From positions 5,439,501 to 5,503,500 of the forward strand of contig NZ_CP051167.1 of the NCBI RefSeq assembly GCF_012295525.1: 64,000 nucleotides of DNA, given 5' to 3'. The number at the start of each line of letters is the position of its first letter. Within the stretch, counting starts at the first letter, position 1. Shown in pieces: positions 48,862 through 60,525 of this stretch. The position numbers and the translations under genes were made by a program. This DNA is from Oxynema aestuarii AP17 (lineage in GTDB: Bacteria; Cyanobacteriota; Cyanobacteriia; Cyanobacteriales; Laspinemataceae). The notes below the pieces were generated by a model, which saw only the letters and a list, made by a program, of their open reading frames with translations, did not search any database and had not been told where the DNA came from.

Positions 48862-50268
48862 CTACGGGAGCAACTCGCGGACATCAGCCACCTTGCCATT
48901 CACTGCCGCCGCGACGACCATCGCCGGACTCATCAGCAAGGTTCGACCTTCGGAGGATCCTTGCCGCCCTTTAAAGTTGCGGTTGGACGAGGAGGCACTG
49001 ATTTGATCGCCTTGCAGCTTGTCCGGATTCATGGCCAAACACATCGAACAGCCGGGATTGCGCCATTCAAATCCCGCTTCTACGAAGATTTTGTCGAGTC
49101 CTTCGGCTTCCGCTTCTTTTTTAATCTGCTCCGAGGCGGGAACGACAAACGCTTTGATGCCCGTGGAAACCTGGCGGCCTTTCGCAAATTTGGCGGCTTC
49201 GCGCAGGTCGCTCAAGCGTCCGTTGGTGCAACTGCCGATAAAGCAAACATCGACTTTGGTGCCTTTAATCGGGTCGCCGGGTTGCAGTTTCATGTAGCGG
49301 TAGGCTTCTTCGGCGATCGCCCGTTCGCTATCGGGCAAGCTGTCCGGGGTCGGGATGCTCTCGTCTACGCCGATGCCTTGACCCGGGGTAATTCCCCAGG
49401 TGACTGTGGGCGGAATCTCGGCGGCATCGAAAACCACCACATCGTCATATTCGGCGTCGGTATCGCTGCGAATGTTTTCCCACCAAGTGACGGCCTTTTC
49501 CCAGTCGTCCCCTTTGGGGGCGAATTCCCGGTCTTTGAGGTAGTCGTAGGTGACGCGATCGGGGTTGATGTAGCCACATCGGGCGCCCCCTTCGATCGAC
49601 ATGTTGCAAACGGTCATCCGTTCTTCCATCGACATCTGCTCGAAGGTGCTGCCCGCGTATTCGTAGGCGTAGCCGACGCCGCCTTTAACGCCGAGTTTGC
49701 GAATGATGTGCAGGATAACGTCTTTGGCGTAAACTCCCGGGCGCAGGGTGCCGTTGACCTCGATGCGGCGAACTTTGAGTTTGGACAGGGCGAGGGTTTG
49801 TGAGGCGAGAACGTCGCGCACTTGGCTGGTGCCGATGCCGAAGGCGATCGCCCCAAAGGCGCCGTGAGTGGAGGTGTGAGAGTCTCCACAGGCGATCGTC
49901 ATCCCCGGTTGGGTCAGTCCGAGTTCGGGGGCGATCGCGTGGACGATGCCCTGGCGCCCGGAGCCGACGTTATAGAAGGTAATTTGATGCTCTTGGCAGC
50001 TCTTTTCCAAGGCTTGCATCATCTCTTCCGCCAGGGTATCGGCAAAGGGACGGGCTTGGTTTTCAGTCGGGACGATGTGATCCACCGTGGCGACGGTCCG
50101 TTCGGGAAACAGCACCTTCAGTCCCCGTTCGCGAATCATGGCGAAGGCTTGGGGGCTGGTAACTTCGTGGATGAGGTGCAGCCCGATGAACAGTTGGGTT
50201 TGACCGGACGCGAGGGTGCCGACTGTATGCAAATCCCAAACTTTATCGAAAAGGGTCCCCTTACTCAT
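48862..50268 (-). CDS. leuC: 3-isopropylmalate dehydratase large subunit
   Basis: Aconitase-family enzyme of leucine biosynthesis, isomerising 2- to 3-isopropylmalate with LeuD. Its 468 residues are full length. The 4Fe-4S cysteines appear in [14 protein letters not shown] (near 345) and in [13 protein letters not shown] (near 408-411). The N-terminal [12 protein letters not shown] and [14 protein letters not shown], and [20 protein letters not shown], are typical. leuD is not in the window. The ATG is at 50268. The gene's 3' end faces the 167-bp repeat array. Confidence 0.97.
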   Translation of the reverse strand: MSKGTLFDKVWDLHTVGTLASGQTQLFIGLHLIHEVTSPQAFAMIRERGLKVLFPERTVATVDHIVPTENQARPFADTLAEEMMQALEKSCQEHQITFYNVGSGRQGIVHAIAPELGLTQPGMTIACGDSHTSTHGAFGAIAFGIGTSQVRDVLASQTLALSKLKVRRIEVNGTLRPGVYAKDVILHIIRKLGVKGGVGYAYEYAGSTFEQMSMEERMTVCNMSIEGGARCGYINPDRVTYDYLKDREFAPKGDDWEKAVTWWENIRSDTDAEYDDVVVFDAAEIPPTVTWGITPGQGIGVDESIPTPDSLPDSERAIAEEAYRYMKLQPGDPIKGTKVDVCFIGSCTNGRLSDLREAAKFAKGRQVSTGIKAFVVPASEQIKKEAEAEGLDKIFVEAGFEWRNPGCSMCLAMNPDKLQGDQISASSSNRNFKGRQGSSEGRTLLMSPAMVVAAAVNGKVADVRELLP

Positions 50269-50349
50269 AGACTTTATTGCTCGTCGTCGATCGTGCAGTT
50301 TTCTATGATAACTCGTTTGCGGGCTTCTTTTGCACCAGGTTCCCCCGTC

Positions 50350-50410
50350 GGCGATCGCTTCGCGACGCCGTTAGCGAAGCGACTCCGCAGGCGTAGCCGC
50401 CCCGAAGGGG
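50350..50410. repeat. Dispersed GC-rich repeat (gcgaagcgactccgcaggcg type)
   Basis: A chain of short inverted motifs, cgcttcgcgacgcc and gttagcgaagcgactccg, then aggcgtagcc. Similar motifs are seen at 645-700 and 35230-35265 (gttagcgacgccggaggcg). These are typical small interspersed repeats of cyanobacteria. Confidence 0.6.
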
Positions 50411-50763
50411 CTAGGAGTTAGGCGGATCGCCGGGGAGCCGTTTCGACAGTTTTTAAATTGATTGATATTATGCTACGTTTTGTATATAACTTAATATATA
50501 TATGTCTATTTTCGTCAAGCCGACAAAGGCGATCGCCCTCGACACGGACAAACATCGAGGCTACAACAGAAATATTGGGATGTACGAATTGGGTCGATCG
50601 CTACTTTTGAACTCATTTGACAAGATTGAAATCGCCATGCCATTGGGAATTTACGCATCGCCAGCTTTTTTCGTTCGCGCCAGTCTGCACCAACCTCAGC
50701 AAATTTACGGTGATTTTTGGCAGGCATATAAAAATCGTGTTAGCATGATGGGGGGTCAAGCCC

Positions 50764-50799
50764 CTCAGTCGTCTTACTATTTTCAGTAAAACGACTGAG
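50764..50799. other. Long RNA hairpin candidate
   Basis: ctcagtcgtcttact pairs with agtaaaacgactgag, with one C-A mismatch, around a six-base loop. No flanking gene explains it; it may be part of a small RNA or a terminator without a T-run. Confidence 0.4.
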
Positions 50800-51024
50800 A
50801 AGGCCATTATTTCTTTTCTTTTGATTGCTTTGGGATGTTTTTGAGGTTCCAAAATCTTTGAGAAAACGCAACTCGACCGGGGTCTGACTGCATCCCCGGG
50901 TTTGCTTCTCAACCGATCGCCATAATTAGGTTTCTGACCCGACCACTGAGGGAAAGAAGCCCCGTTAGCCAGCCGCATTGACCTTTCTCACGGTTCTTGC
51001 CAGTCGAACGACAGGCTAAAAAAG

Positions 51025-51066
51025 CCCAGCTCGTACCTATACGAGGCTGGGTAGGGGGTCTTTTGC
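51025..51066 (+). terminator. Terminator-like hairpin with no obvious gene
   Basis: cccagctcgt / acgaggctggg, with a bulged G, is followed by a G-run, then tcttttgcgctttttt. It lies 90 bp before the giant gene, so it ends something transcribed in 50400-51020 (possibly a small RNA) or attenuates the giant gene. Confidence 0.4.
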
Positions 51067-51151
51067 GCTTTTTTGGTGAGAACTCCCCTCAATTGGCCTC
51101 AATTCGATCCGAATTTGCTCCAATCTGCTTGAACTTGCCGAGGGTGTAACT

Positions 51152-54100
51152 ATGAACTCCGCTTTTTCGCGCGACGCGCACTCGCGCGGTAATTTTTCCT
51201 ACCGTGCAAATTCCGACTCAACGGACTTAGGAGCTGAGAAGGCGATCCTATTCGTCGATCGCGGTGTTGAAGATTACTTGGACTTGGTGACCGGGGTCAA
51301 TGACGGAACCGAGGTCATTATCCTCGATCCGAGCCGAGATGGGATCGAGGAAATTACGGAAGTTTTACGCGATCGCCACGACCTCGATAGCATTCACGTC
51401 GTTTCCCACGGACAAGCGGGGACCGTCCAACTGGGAACGGGCCTGTTGAGCGATCGCACCCTCGACCGCTACCGCGACTTACTCCCCGCATGGGGCGACG
51501 CCCTCACCCCGGGCGGCGACCTGCTGTTCTACGGCTGCAACTTTGCCGCCACCGACAGCGCGATCGCCTTCATCGAACAACTCGCCGACCTCACCGGAGC
51601 CGATCTCGCCGCTTCGAGCGATCGCACCGGAAATAGCGCCCTCGGTGGCGATTGGCTGCTCGAACTGACCACCGGGGCGATCGAAGCCCCCCTCGCCTTC
51701 CAACAATCCGTTTTAGACGCTTATCGCGGTATTTTCCTGCCCGTTCTGCTCGGTTCCGGGGCTGAACTCACCTATTTAAGTGGCGATCCGGCAACGGCGA
51801 TCGACAACGCACTCACCCTAGAAGAAGACGACCCCGCCGCCGAACCAATTCAAGGAGCACGGGTCAATATCGAAACCGGTTTCGTCCAAGGAGAAGACGA
51901 ACTTGCCTTTGACGAAACCCTCGCCGCCGCCGCAAATATCACCGGAACCTATAACGCCGATACGGGGGTGTTAGTCTTCTCCGGTAGCGCCTCCGACGCC
52001 CAATATCAAGACCTCCTGCGATCGGTCACTTATCGCAATAGCAGCGACGACCCCACCCCCGGGGAACGCAAACTCACCTTTTCGATCGGGCCGAATACCC
52101 TCTATTTCTCCGAAACCGGGCATTTCTACGAGTTCGTTCCTTACCCGGAAGATGAAGATAATCGCAACTGGACAAATGCCAAAGCCTTATCGGACAATCT
52201 CAACCTTTACGGACTGCAAGGGTATCTCGCGACCATCACTTCCGCCGCAGAAAATGAATTCGTCTCCTCCAAACTCGAAGGAGTCGGCTGGTTAGGGGGT
52301 GCAGATCGATTGCAAGGTGTCGATGAAACAGAAGAAGGAGTCTGGCGATGGGTCACCGGACCGGAAGGACTCGAAGACGAAGGGAAAGGCTTACAGTTTT
52401 GGCAAGGCGGAGTTAACGGCAATACGGTCAACGATCTGTATGCCAATTGGGACAATATCGAACCCACCCTAGAACCGAATAACGACAATAATAAAGAGCA
52501 TTTTCTGCACATGCTCTACAGTGACGAACCTGGGTTTGCGCGTGGGAAGTGGAACGACTTTAAAAACGAGGCGAGTACCTTAGAGAACTACAAACCGATG
52601 GGGTTTGTGGTCGAATATGGGGGGCTTCCTGGGGATCCGTCGCCGATCTTTCTGAGCATTGAAGTCACGGTTAACGTCATTAATAATAAGCCTCCGGTTC
52701 TCGATGCGAGTTTTGCCCCCACTCTGACTCCTATTGACGAAGATGCGACCGATCCGAGTGGAGATAGGATCGCCGATCTGTTGGTGGATGGGGCGATCGC
52801 CGATCCGGACGGAACCGTAGAGGCGATCGCCGTCGTTGCTGTCGATAATAACAACGGAACCTGGGAATATTCCCTCGATGACGGCCAAACTTGGCTCGCA
52901 TTTGGGGAAACCCTCTCGGAAACTAACGCCGTATTACTCGACGAAGGCGATCGCGTCCGCTTCCTTCCCGATCCGAATTATAACGGGATTCTCAGCGAAG
53001 GATTGAGTTTTCGCGCCTGGGATCGAACCACGGGTGAAAGTGGAGCAACGGCGGATACCACCACCGGATCGACCTTGTTCAGCGCCGAGATCGACACGGC
53101 GAGTCTGACCGTCAATCCCATTAACGATTTGCCGCAAGTCGAGGATTTCAGTAAGTTCACTCAAGAAGAAGAGGCGATCGCCTTTACTCTCACCGATTTT
53201 CAACAAGCCTATACCGATCCGGTCGAAGGAGACCCCCTCAAAACTCTACGGTTCGTCTCCCTCCCGGACAATGGCACCTTATTCTTCAATGGCAATCCGG
53301 TGAATGTCGGGGGAGAAATTGACCTCGCCGACGCTGAAAATTTGCAATTTATCCCCGATCCGAATTGGAACGGAACCACCAGTTTTCAATGGAACGGATC
53401 GGACGGTAGCGATTTCGCCGCCGCCGACGCTACGATTTCCCTCACCGTCGAAGCACTCAACGATCGCCCCACGGTAGAAAATATCGAAAAATCGGCGAAC
53501 GAAGATGAAACGATCGCCTTTAGTGCGGACGATTTTAGGGAAGTTTACGCCGATTTGGGCGAAAATACGCCTCTGGCTAAAATTGCACTGCTCGCGGTCC
53601 CGGATAACGGCACTCTTTCCCTCAACGGCAACGTTTTAGAAGCGGGGGCGGAAATTGCCAGTGCCGATTTAGATGCACTCGTTTTTATTCCCAATCCGAA
53701 TTGGAACGGAACCACTCAATTTAACTGGAACGGTTCCGACGGGACGGAATACGCGACGGAAGCGGCGACGGTAACCATAGAAATCGTCCCACTGAACGAC
53801 CCGCCCACCATCACGGGGGATCTGAACAAATCTGGGGATCCCGATACGGTGATTCCGTTTTCACCGGAAGACTTCAGCGATCGCGCGATCGACGCCGACA
53901 ACGACCCCCTCACCGAGATTGTCATTACTTCCCTCCCCGATAACGGCACTTTGCTCTTGGGAGGCAACCCGGTCGCCATCGGTCAGGCGATCGCGATCGG
54001 CGATTTAACAAATCTCACTTTCACTCCCGATCCCACTTGGGAAGGCACCACCCGCTTTGAGTGGCAAGTCTCCGACGGCAACTCCCTTTCTCCAAATAAA

Positions 54101-56683
54101 GGCACGGTGAATATTAGCGTTCCCCTGTTGCCGTCCAACGGCGCACCGATCGCCGAAAACGATAACTACAGTACCCCTAAAAATACAGCATTAATTCTGC
54201 CGACCGACACCGGAATTTTAGCCAACGACCGCGACCCGGAAAACGAGTCACTGACAGCAATTTTAACAGAATTACCCACGAACGGTTCGCTGGAATTGGA
54301 CTCAGACGGTTCGTTCGTTTATACACCAAATAACAATTTTGAAGGGGTCGATCGCTTCACCTACCGCGCCGACGACGGCACGAATCTCTCCGAACTGGCG
54401 ACAGTAAAGATTACCGTGCGCGATGGCAATCTCGTCCCGATCGCCGCCGACGACCTTTATACTCTCGATGAAGATAGCGCACTGACCCTTACACCGTCCG
54501 GCGTGCTGGCGAACGACAACGACGGGAACGGCGATCGTCTGACGGCGCGATCGATCGTTTCCCCGAGTCACGGACGGTTGAGTTTCAATCCCGACGGTTC
54601 CTTTACCTATACACCCGATCCGAATTTCACCGGAACCGATCGCTTTACCTATCAAGCCAACGACGGCGCGGCAGATTCCAACATCGCCACCGTTACCCTC
54701 ACCGTCAACAATACCAACGACCCGCCCACGGCGAACGGGGCGATCGCCATTCGCGAAACTTTAGTCGGCAATCGGTTTAGCTTCCAAATTCCCGAGGGAA
54801 CTTTCACCGATATCGATCCTGGAGATACTTTTACCTATCGCGTCACCCTAGCCAACGGCGATCCGTTACCGGACTGGTTACAATTCGACCCGAGAACGGG
54901 AACGTTTAGCGGAACCCCGGGAACGGGGGATATCGGCGAACTGGCGATCGTCATCGAGGCGATCGATCGCGACAATGCCAGCGCTGCGATGCAGTTTGAA
55001 TTAACAGTCAATCCAACTTCCTCGGAAGGCGGTTCCGGTGGCGGTTCGATTCCGGACGATCCGCCGCCCGTCATCACTCCTCCCGATCCGGTCGATCCGC
55101 CCCCTGTCATTACGCCGCCAGAGCCACCCGAGGAAAATCCCGGGTCGATTCCACCAGGGATCGACCCGGTGGATGGCGACAATGACGGCAATGACGAGGG
55201 GACGCCCACCGTCTCCCCCAGTGAAGAAGGGCGCGATCTGGCGATCGCCAAATCGAATACTCAACCCGATCTCGAACCTTTTCCCAGACAAGGGGGCGGA
55301 TTTTGTCAAAGTCCGAGTTCGGATCCGAACTGCTTCTGTCCGCCGATTCCCGCCCCCGTACAAATTACCTTCGATCCGGCGGCCCCTCGCGAGACGGGAG
55401 GCTTGTGGTCTCTGGGTTCGAGCGAACCGGACACCCTGATCGGTGGGGTCGCCAACGAAGTCATGACGGGGTTTGACAGCCACGACCTGCTCATGGGACA
55501 AGAGGGCGACGATTTGGTGTTTGGCGATGTCGGCGACGATACCTTACGGGGGGGAACCGGAAGCGCAACCCCCGTGGGCGATGCGATCGAGCGCGATCGC
55601 CTCGAAGGGGGAGCCGGGAATGATTATATTAACGGCAATGAAGGGAACGATACGATTTACTCCGGTTCCGGCGACGATCGCGTTCACGGCGGCAAGGACG
55701 ACGATCGTATGTTCGGCGATCGCGATGACGATACACTCTACGGCGACCTCGGCGACGATACCATGTTTGGCGGTATCGGTAGCGAACGGCCCGTGGGCGA
55801 TCGCGACGATCGCGATTTGCTGTTCGGCAATCGCGGTAATGACATCCTCAATGGCAACCAAGGCGACGATACCATGTTCGCCGGAAAGGATGACGATCTG
55901 GCCTTTGGCGGCAAAGATGATGACTGGATTTGGGGCGATCGCGGCAACGATTCGGTGATGGGCGATCGTGGTAACGACCGTATTTTCGGCGGGGTCAGCG
56001 ATCCGGCAGTCGGCGACGAAAACGGTCGCGATTGGCTCTACGGCGGTCTCGGGGATGATTTTATCAACGGCAACGAATCCGAAGATACGATCTGCGGTGG
56101 CCCCGGACTCGATACGGTTCGCGGCGGTAAAGGGGACGACCTCCTCGGCGGTTATCTCGGCGACGATCTGCTATTCGGCGATTTGGGCAACGATACCTTA
56201 TGTGCGGACGAGGGGAACGATACCCTTTACGGCGGTTTGGGCAGCGATGTCGCCATCGGCGATCGCGGCGAACGGGATTATCTCTGCGGCGGCGGCGGTA
56301 ACGATTCGCTCCTCGGCAATGAAGGGCGCGACTTCCTGCACGGTAGCGATGGCAACGATACGATCTATGGCGGCAAAGATGACGACACCGCGAGTGGCGG
56401 GAACGGCGATGACTGGCTGTTCGGCGATTTGGGCGACGATTCGCTCCTCGGCGGTTTGGGCAGCGATCGCTTTGTGTTGCACTCGGCCAGAGGAACGGAG
56501 ACGATCGCCGATTTTGAGGACGGCATCGACGTGCTGGTGCTCGCGGACGGCTTGCGTTTCGAGGACTTGACCCTCGCTCAAGTCGGTAGTGGGATTTCGA
56601 TTCATGTTGGCGAAACGGCGATCGCCACCCTGGAAAATATCGGCCTCGCGGCGATCGGAGCCAGTGATTTTATCGGGATGTAG
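51152..56683 (+). CDS. Giant surface/secreted protein: DUF4347, C-type-lectin-like, cadherin-like repeats, RTX
   Basis: Encodes 1843 residues. A DUF4347 domain (about 30-195) has LDSIHVVSHGQAG and LLFYGCNFA. A C-type-lectin-like domain (about 320-490) has WTNAKALSDNLNLYGLQGYLATI and a GFVVEYGG end. Then come cadherin/Ig-like tandem repeats (about 510-1280) with repeated PDPNWNGTT(S/Q)F and GDRDRFTY-type motifs, including a putative-Ig He_PIG module near 1195-1290. A proline/acidic linker (about 1290-1350) leads to RTX calcium-binding nonapeptides (about 1430-1790, GNEGNDTIYSGSGDDR) and a C-terminal type I secretion region. It is a very acidic adhesin-like protein with no signal peptide, so ABC-type export is expected, though no transporter gene is nearby. 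Confidence 0.88.
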   Translation: MNSAFSRDAHSRGNFSYRANSDSTDLGAEKAILFVDRGVEDYLDLVTGVNDGTEVIILDPSRDGIEEITEVLRDRHDLDSIHVVSHGQAGTVQLGTGLLSDRTLDRYRDLLPAWGDALTPGGDLLFYGCNFAATDSAIAFIEQLADLTGADLAASSDRTGNSALGGDWLLELTTGAIEAPLAFQQSVLDAYRGIFLPVLLGSGAELTYLSGDPATAIDNALTLEEDDPAAEPIQGARVNIETGFVQGEDELAFDETLAAAANITGTYNADTGVLVFSGSASDAQYQDLLRSVTYRNSSDDPTPGERKLTFSIGPNTLYFSETGHFYEFVPYPEDEDNRNWTNAKALSDNLNLYGLQGYLATITSAAENEFVSSKLEGVGWLGGADRLQGVDETEEGVWRWVTGPEGLEDEGKGLQFWQGGVNGNTVNDLYANWDNIEPTLEPNNDNNKEHFLHMLYSDEPGFARGKWNDFKNEASTLENYKPMGFVVEYGGLPGDPSPIFLSIEVTVNVINNKPPVLDASFAPTLTPIDEDATDPSGDRIADLLVDGAIADPDGTVEAIAVVAVDNNNGTWEYSLDDGQTWLAFGETLSETNAVLLDEGDRVRFLPDPNYNGILSEGLSFRAWDRTTGESGATADTTTGSTLFSAEIDTASLTVNPINDLPQVEDFSKFTQEEEAIAFTLTDFQQAYTDPVEGDPLKTLRFVSLPDNGTLFFNGNPVNVGGEIDLADAENLQFIPDPNWNGTTSFQWNGSDGSDFAAADATISLTVEALNDRPTVENIEKSANEDETIAFSADDFREVYADLGENTPLAKIALLAVPDNGTLSLNGNVLEAGAEIASADLDALVFIPNPNWNGTTQFNWNGSDGTEYATEAATVTIEIVPLNDPPTITGDLNKSGDPDTVIPFSPEDFSDRAIDADNDPLTEIVITSLPDNGTLLLGGNPVAIGQAIAIGDLTNLTFTPDPTWEGTTRFEWQVSDGNSLSPNKGTVNISVPLLPSNGAPIAENDNYSTPKNTALILPTDTGILANDRDPENESLTAILTELPTNGSLELDSDGSFVYTPNNNFEGVDRFTYRADDGTNLSELATVKITVRDGNLVPIAADDLYTLDEDSALTLTPSGVLANDNDGNGDRLTARSIVSPSHGRLSFNPDGSFTYTPDPNFTGTDRFTYQANDGAADSNIATVTLTVNNTNDPPTANGAIAIRETLVGNRFSFQIPEGTFTDIDPGDTFTYRVTLANGDPLPDWLQFDPRTGTFSGTPGTGDIGELAIVIEAIDRDNASAAMQFELTVNPTSSEGGSGGGSIPDDPPPVITPPDPVDPPPVITPPEPPEENPGSIPPGIDPVDGDNDGNDEGTPTVSPSEEGRDLAIAKSNTQPDLEPFPRQGGGFCQSPSSDPNCFCPPIPAPVQITFDPAAPRETGGLWSLGSSEPDTLIGGVANEVMTGFDSHDLLMGQEGDDLVFGDVGDDTLRGGTGSATPVGDAIERDRLEGGAGNDYINGNEGNDTIYSGSGDDRVHGGKDDDRMFGDRDDDTLYGDLGDDTMFGGIGSERPVGDRDDRDLLFGNRGNDILNGNQGDDTMFAGKDDDLAFGGKDDDWIWGDRGNDSVMGDRGNDRIFGGVSDPAVGDENGRDWLYGGLGDDFINGNESEDTICGGPGLDTVRGGKGDDLLGGYLGDDLLFGDLGNDTLCADEGNDTLYGGLGSDVAIGDRGERDYLCGGGGNDSLLGNEGRDFLHGSDGNDTIYGGKDDDTASGGNGDDWLFGDLGDDSLLGGLGSDRFVLHSARGTETIADFEDGIDVLVLADGLRFEDLTLAQVGSGISIHVGETAIATLENIGLAAIGASDFIGM

Positions 56684-56727
56684 GGGATCTCAGACAATTT
56701 TTTGAAACCTTCCCGATTCCCTCCCAG

Positions 56728-57054
56728 ATGTCACGAAAACTTCCAATAGTTGTGCAAGGGAAGTCCATCGTGAGCATCTCTACTTCGATTCTTGTTTCTA
56801 CTCTTTTAACTGTTGCTTTTATCGATCCGGCGGCGGCGATCGCCTCTCGTTCTTCGCAAGGTTTAGAAGATACGAAAACTCAAAACGTAAATATCGAATC
56901 GGTCGCCGATCGATTAGTTGAAGCCCCGTATAGTTCGCAAGATCTGCAAGAGTCGGTTACGAGTCAATCGAGAGTTAGTCGTGCGTTTGCGGCTAAAAAA
57001 GATGTTCAAAAAGATGGACAGGATAACAAGCCTCATCGAGCGAGCGGTCGGTGA
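56728..57054 (+). CDS. Small exported protein, unknown
   Basis: Encodes 108 residues. A basic N-terminus is followed by a hydrophobic core (about 15-33) and an Ala-Ala-Ala-Ile-Ala-Ser cleavage-like site near 37-41. The mature part is polar and charged, rich in Gln/Ser/Lys, with no known family. It starts 45 bp after the giant gene and is followed by a good terminator (57158-57190), so a two-gene unit with the adhesin is plausible. Shine-Dalgarno is weak. Confidence 0.5.
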   Translation: MSRKLPIVVQGKSIVSISTSILVSTLLTVAFIDPAAAIASRSSQGLEDTKTQNVNIESVADRLVEAPYSSQDLQESVTSQSRVSRAFAAKKDVQKDGQDNKPHRASGR

Positions 57055-57969
57055 TTTAGTGTGGTTTGGTGTAATTTAGTCAAGTCTTTTTGCAGGATTT
57101 AGCAACGTCTCTCTTCCAAATTTTCTAACTCCTAATTTCGATTCTCCTTAGAGATTCCCCGCGATTTCGACGATCGCGGGTTTTTTTTTGCGCGGTTCGT
57201 TCTGCGATCGTCTCGGTCGGAGTCGCAACAACTAAGAATGATTACATTGTCATGACTTTAACGAAAAGTTCGTTTACCATAAAACTAATTATCGAACATT
57301 TTTTCCACTTACTCGTCCGTCAGGCGCCGAACAATCGCGTCGTCGAGCGATCGCCCGTCGGAGAGTAGGGGTGCCATCCGAATCATTTGGGAAAGGCGCG
57401 ATCGCCCGAAAAGGGGTCATCGTTCGGGCGGTTGACGATTCTAGCAGTTCCGTTGCACGACGACGGTCAGCCAAGCCCTGCCCTCCCCTCGTTTCTTTCC
57501 GAGTAGGAGACATTTGAGAAACTGTCACTACTCGTCTCGTTTGCTCTTTTGAAATTGCATAGGATTGCGTTAACAGCCACTGAGGGAAGAGACTCGACCC
57601 CCTCGGGGTGCGATCGCCTTCCCCGACTGTTGAGATTTATTGAAATTTGTTGCGTTTTTTTAGTGATTTTAAGGAGGAGTAACGTTTTCAAAAGAAGGGT
57701 TGAGGAGTAGGTAAAAGCAATGAGGAGGATCTGCTATGGTGTGAACCAATTGATGTCATCACCCTCAGACTTCTTTAAATTTTCTCAACATTTACAGAAC
57801 ATTTACAGATGTCTGTTAGCTTACCGAAACTTCATTCAACGTTCAATAGAATTTAATGCCAAGCCAACAGTTATCGATTCGTTCCCATGTTCGTCCGCAA
57901 ATTATTGTTACCGAGATCGTGGAATCGGGAATTTTGAAAATACACAACAACTTAGAGGAGCCACTGGAA
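57055..57969. other. Intergenic region with terminator
   Basis: About 0.9 kb. A strong terminator sits near the left end. The middle (57240-57720) shows only shadow-like frames. The right part (57720-57960) is AT-richer and presumably carries the promoter of the next gene; no RNA gene recognised. Confidence 0.45.
57158..57190 (+). terminator. Rho-independent terminator after the adhesin / small-protein unit
   Basis: cccgcga / tcgcggg stem around tttcgacga, followed by nine T. Confidence 0.8.
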
Positions 57970-58338
57970 ATGGATGCCAACAAAAAACTGACCCGACTGT
58001 TAGAGAGGGATTCAAACTGCCAGGCGATCGGTACGATCAGTGCCGTACAACGGCGTAAAGACCGCAATCATTTAGAACGCAGACAACAACAACGAGCGAT
58101 CAGTAACGAAATGATTAAAGTCGCCCTGCTCTACGGTAAAAAAGGATTCAGTCGGGGAGCCACCGTCTTCACCCTCAACGATCGCATTTTAGCCAAAACC
58201 CCTTACGCCAAATTCATCGACCTACTCAGAGGCTTGAGAGTCGTATGCTTGGACGGTCCGCCGGATCCGAAAATTCTGACCGCCTACTGGCACGAAGCGA
58301 CGAAGAGAAGGGGACACAAAGTGAAAGCCTATCATTGA
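57970..58338 (+). CDS. DUF4258-like small protein
   Basis: Encodes 122 residues from ATG 57970, chosen because GAGGAG lies nine bases upstream; the frame extends to 57856. A basic central stretch (RRKDRNHLERRQQQRAIS) is followed by EMIKVALLYGKKGFSRG, FTLNDRILAKTPYAKFIDLLRGLRVVC and a lysine-rich end (ATKRRGHKVKAYH). The pattern resembles the DUF4258 / BECR-like fold, some of whose members are toxins, but I see no antitoxin partner. Function unknown. Confidence 0.6.
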   Translation: MDANKKLTRLLERDSNCQAIGTISAVQRRKDRNHLERRQQQRAISNEMIKVALLYGKKGFSRGATVFTLNDRILAKTPYAKFIDLLRGLRVVCLDGPPDPKILTAYWHEATKRRGHKVKAYH

Positions 58339-58466
58339 AGCGCGAAAGCGCGACCGACGGCGATCGTCGCCCATCCCACCTTATTCACCCCAACAATCAG
58401 ATGCCAATAGGAACGAGAACCCGCCATCGAGCGGGTTTTTAAATGGCAGAATTCGGCGAATTGCTC

Positions 58467-59743
<1,277 letters not shown>

Positions 59744-60469
59744 ATGGCAACGGGCTTAAAATCATCGACCATGGAACTGCTCAAACGCTTCAATCGGGCG
59801 TTTCCGCAGTTCTACGAACAATTTGTCAGCAGTGAAATCCAACTGCAAAATCTCAAGCTTGCCTATCAGCTCTACAGAACCAAGCAAGCAGTTATCGAAC
59901 TGCGACCGGAAGGGAACAAAAGCGCGCTCCATTTTGCCTATCGCAACCAGTCTTTCTTACTCAGCGATATCTTTGGAGTCCTCGCCGCCTACGGTCTGAC
60001 CATTCACAGCTTGAGTCTTTACGGTCAGATTTACCCGCCGATGCTGGTCTTTATCAAGCTCGTGGTCTCCCGAGGCGGCAAAGCCCTCACCGACAAAACC
60101 TCCGAAAATGTCGCCCGCGCCATCCGAGAAGCTCTCGCCGGACATTTTGAGGTAGAAGAAATGCTCGCCGTCGAATTCAACCTCGATGCGGGGTTAGAAG
60201 ATGTCGAAACCGAATTCTACGTCGATCCGGTCTTTCACTTACCCGCCTTACTGATCGAAGCCGACAACCAACCGGGATTATTTTACAAAGTCATGTATGC
60301 CATCTGGCAAGAAGACTTACTCGTGGTCAACGCTAACTTGCTCGTTTGGCGCGGGCGCACTCGCCTAATTTTGTACTTGCTCGGTCCCAACGAAAGCTTG
60401 ATCCCGGAATATTTAGGGCAAAAAATCGCCGAAGGCGTCCGCCAACGCCTCTTAGGACGTCGTTTTTAG
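59744..60469 (+). CDS. Protein with two ACT-type domains
   Basis: Encodes 241 residues. A short helical N-terminus (KSSTMELLKRFNRAFPQFYEQFV) is followed by two regulatory ACT-like domains (about 62-135 and 165-235). The second contains ALLIEADNQPGLFYKVMYAIW, which resembles the GlnD C-terminal ACT repeats. It has no catalytic domain, so it is likely a ligand-responsive regulator of an unknown enzyme. It is common in cyanobacteria as a conserved hypothetical. It precedes an alpha/beta hydrolase by 56 bp in the same direction and may be in its operon. Confidence 0.75.
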   Translation: MATGLKSSTMELLKRFNRAFPQFYEQFVSSEIQLQNLKLAYQLYRTKQAVIELRPEGNKSALHFAYRNQSFLLSDIFGVLAAYGLTIHSLSLYGQIYPPMLVFIKLVVSRGGKALTDKTSENVARAIREALAGHFEVEEMLAVEFNLDAGLEDVETEFYVDPVFHLPALLIEADNQPGLFYKVMYAIWQEDLLVVNANLLVWRGRTRLILYLLGPNESLIPEYLGQKIAEGVRQRLLGRRF

Positions 60470-60525
60470 CGGTTTCCCCCGCCTCGGGTGTGGATTTGGG
60501 AACGCTTCGCGATTACCATAGAAAA

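Larger units (their letters stand above)
50269..51151. other. Intergenic region between leuC and the giant surface-protein gene
   Basis: It contains a dispersed repeat (50350-50410), a perfect-looking long hairpin (50764-50799) and a terminator-like hairpin (51025-51066). A 95-residue frame at 50502-50789 has no family resemblance and includes the hairpin, so I leave it uncalled. The pair of hairpins could delimit a small RNA of 200-300 bases. Confidence 0.45.

Noticed and set aside
50502-50789. 95-residue plus-strand frame after leuC
   Set aside because: No family, and it runs into a strong RNA hairpin, arguing for non-coding DNA.
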